Positions 63,835-64,000 of a stretch of DNA of 64,000 bases are shown piece after piece. Positions within the stretch are counted from its first letter, which is position 1. The number at the start of each line of letters is the position of its first letter. This DNA is from Jeotgalibacillus salarius (GTDB lineage Bacteria; Bacillota; Bacilli; Bacillales; Jeotgalibacillaceae), in assembly GCF_004405125.1 (NCBI RefSeq), contig NZ_SORX01000006.1:179855-243854 (forward strand), written 5' to 3'. The position numbers and the translations under genes were made by a program. A model generated the notes under the pieces. That model searched no databases, had not been told where the DNA came from, and worked only from the letters and a program-made list of their open reading frames with translations.

Positions 63835-63860
63835 AAAAAAGACTCACCCGCATGGAGTCA
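63835..63860 (-). terminator. Hairpin with T run upstream of tsaE
   Basis: On the minus strand GACTC...GAGTC is followed by TTTTTT just before the tsaE ribosome site. It may end the upstream tRNA transcript or attenuate entry into tsaE. Confidence 0.5.
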
Positions 63861-63919
63861 GTCCGTCAGTTCATCTATAAGTTTACACGAAAAAGTTTAG
63901 TCTTTAAACAAAAAAATAA

Positions 63920-63937
63920 CCATGACCAGTGTCATGG
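63920..63937 (-). terminator. Terminator of the tRNA unit
   Basis: CCATGAC/GTCATGG with a 4-nt loop and, on the minus strand, TTATTTTTTTG. Confidence 0.8.
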
Positions 63938-63946
63938 AAAACGTTA

Positions 63947-64000
63947 TGGCGGTCCCGACCGGGATCGAACCGGCGATCTCCTGCGTGACAGGCAGGCATG
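63947..64000 (-). tRNA. tRNA-Asp (anticodon GTC), 3' part
   Basis: The minus strand shows the anticodon arm CCTGCCTGTCACGCAGG with anticodon GTC (63987-63989), the T arm with GGTTCGATCCC, and an encoded CCA end at 63947. The 5' part lies beyond the window. Confidence 0.93.

Overview
The window looks like a chromosomal segment of a spore-forming, low-GC Gram-positive bacterium of the Bacillales. A Planococcaceae/Jeotgalibacillus-like genome is my best guess, but it is inferred from gene content only. Supporting signs are strong AGGAGG ribosome sites with frequent TTG and GTG starts, a CotY/CotZ-type spore coat gene, a CIRCE-controlled groESL operon, an S-box riboswitch, and a right-hand gene order (groEL-groES / ydiL-ydiK / tatC-tatA-rex / ydiF / tsaD-rimI-tsaB-tsaE) that matches the Bacillus subtilis ydiB-groEL region.

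Layout. Positions 1-12.6 kb are an accessory zone: a DJ-1/PfpI gene, a GNAT acetyltransferase, a LacI regulator, two copies of a TIM-barrel (DUF692-like) gene, one of them decayed, remnants of a GntP-type permease, an orphan HsdR-N-like nuclease, a MarR/metallo-hydrolase operon with clear operators, and a GntR gene broken by a 4-bp duplication. Positions 12.7-17.2 kb are an AT-rich conflict/defence candidate region on the minus strand: a PD-(D/E)xK-like protein and a SIR2 protein in one operon, then an Apea-type HEPN gene and a frameshifted gene. Positions 17.4-25.5 kb hold a degV pseudogene and a fatty-acid degradation regulon (FadE, APH-like kinase, thioesterase, 3-hydroxyacyl-CoA dehydrogenase, TetR, SDR, second acyl-CoA dehydrogenase). 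Two operons in it share one 17-bp operator. Positions 25.6-45.6 kb are mixed: a SAM riboswitch plus cystine symporter flanked by two copies of a small membrane gene, DUF418, a TRM11-like methyltransferase, CcdA, a coat protein, the intact degV, a BcrA-type ABC transporter with its two-component system, pseudogene debris, divergent ada and DNA alkylation repair genes, an SDR and small membrane proteins.

Positions 45.9-51 kb are the most unusual part. A four-gene ABC-three-component-like cassette (DUF2326-type ATPase, a small middle component, a C-terminal-domain protein and a tiny membrane protein) lies between the true 3' end of groEL and a second, diverged copy of the last 43 codons of groEL. 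A 596-residue protein with an Ntn-hydrolase-like N-terminus lies just beyond. This looks like an acquired cassette at the groEL 3' end. Positions 51-64 kb are conserved housekeeping: chaperonin, Tat export, redox repressor, ABC-F protein and t6A-tRNA synthesis, with a DnaA-box cluster near tsaD and a partial tRNA-Asp at the edge.

Several dispersed repeat families run through the non-coding DNA: an 84-bp imperfect hairpin with CCCTGTGTC/GACACAGGG ends, a related ~48-bp form, GC-rich 110-150 bp elements, and ~21-nt phased GAAC/GTTC arrays. Pseudogenes are common: GntR, degV, a sugar dehydrogenase, a rhomboid/DUF418 chimera, a small membrane gene and a nuclease-like gene. All functional calls come from reading the sequence without database searches.
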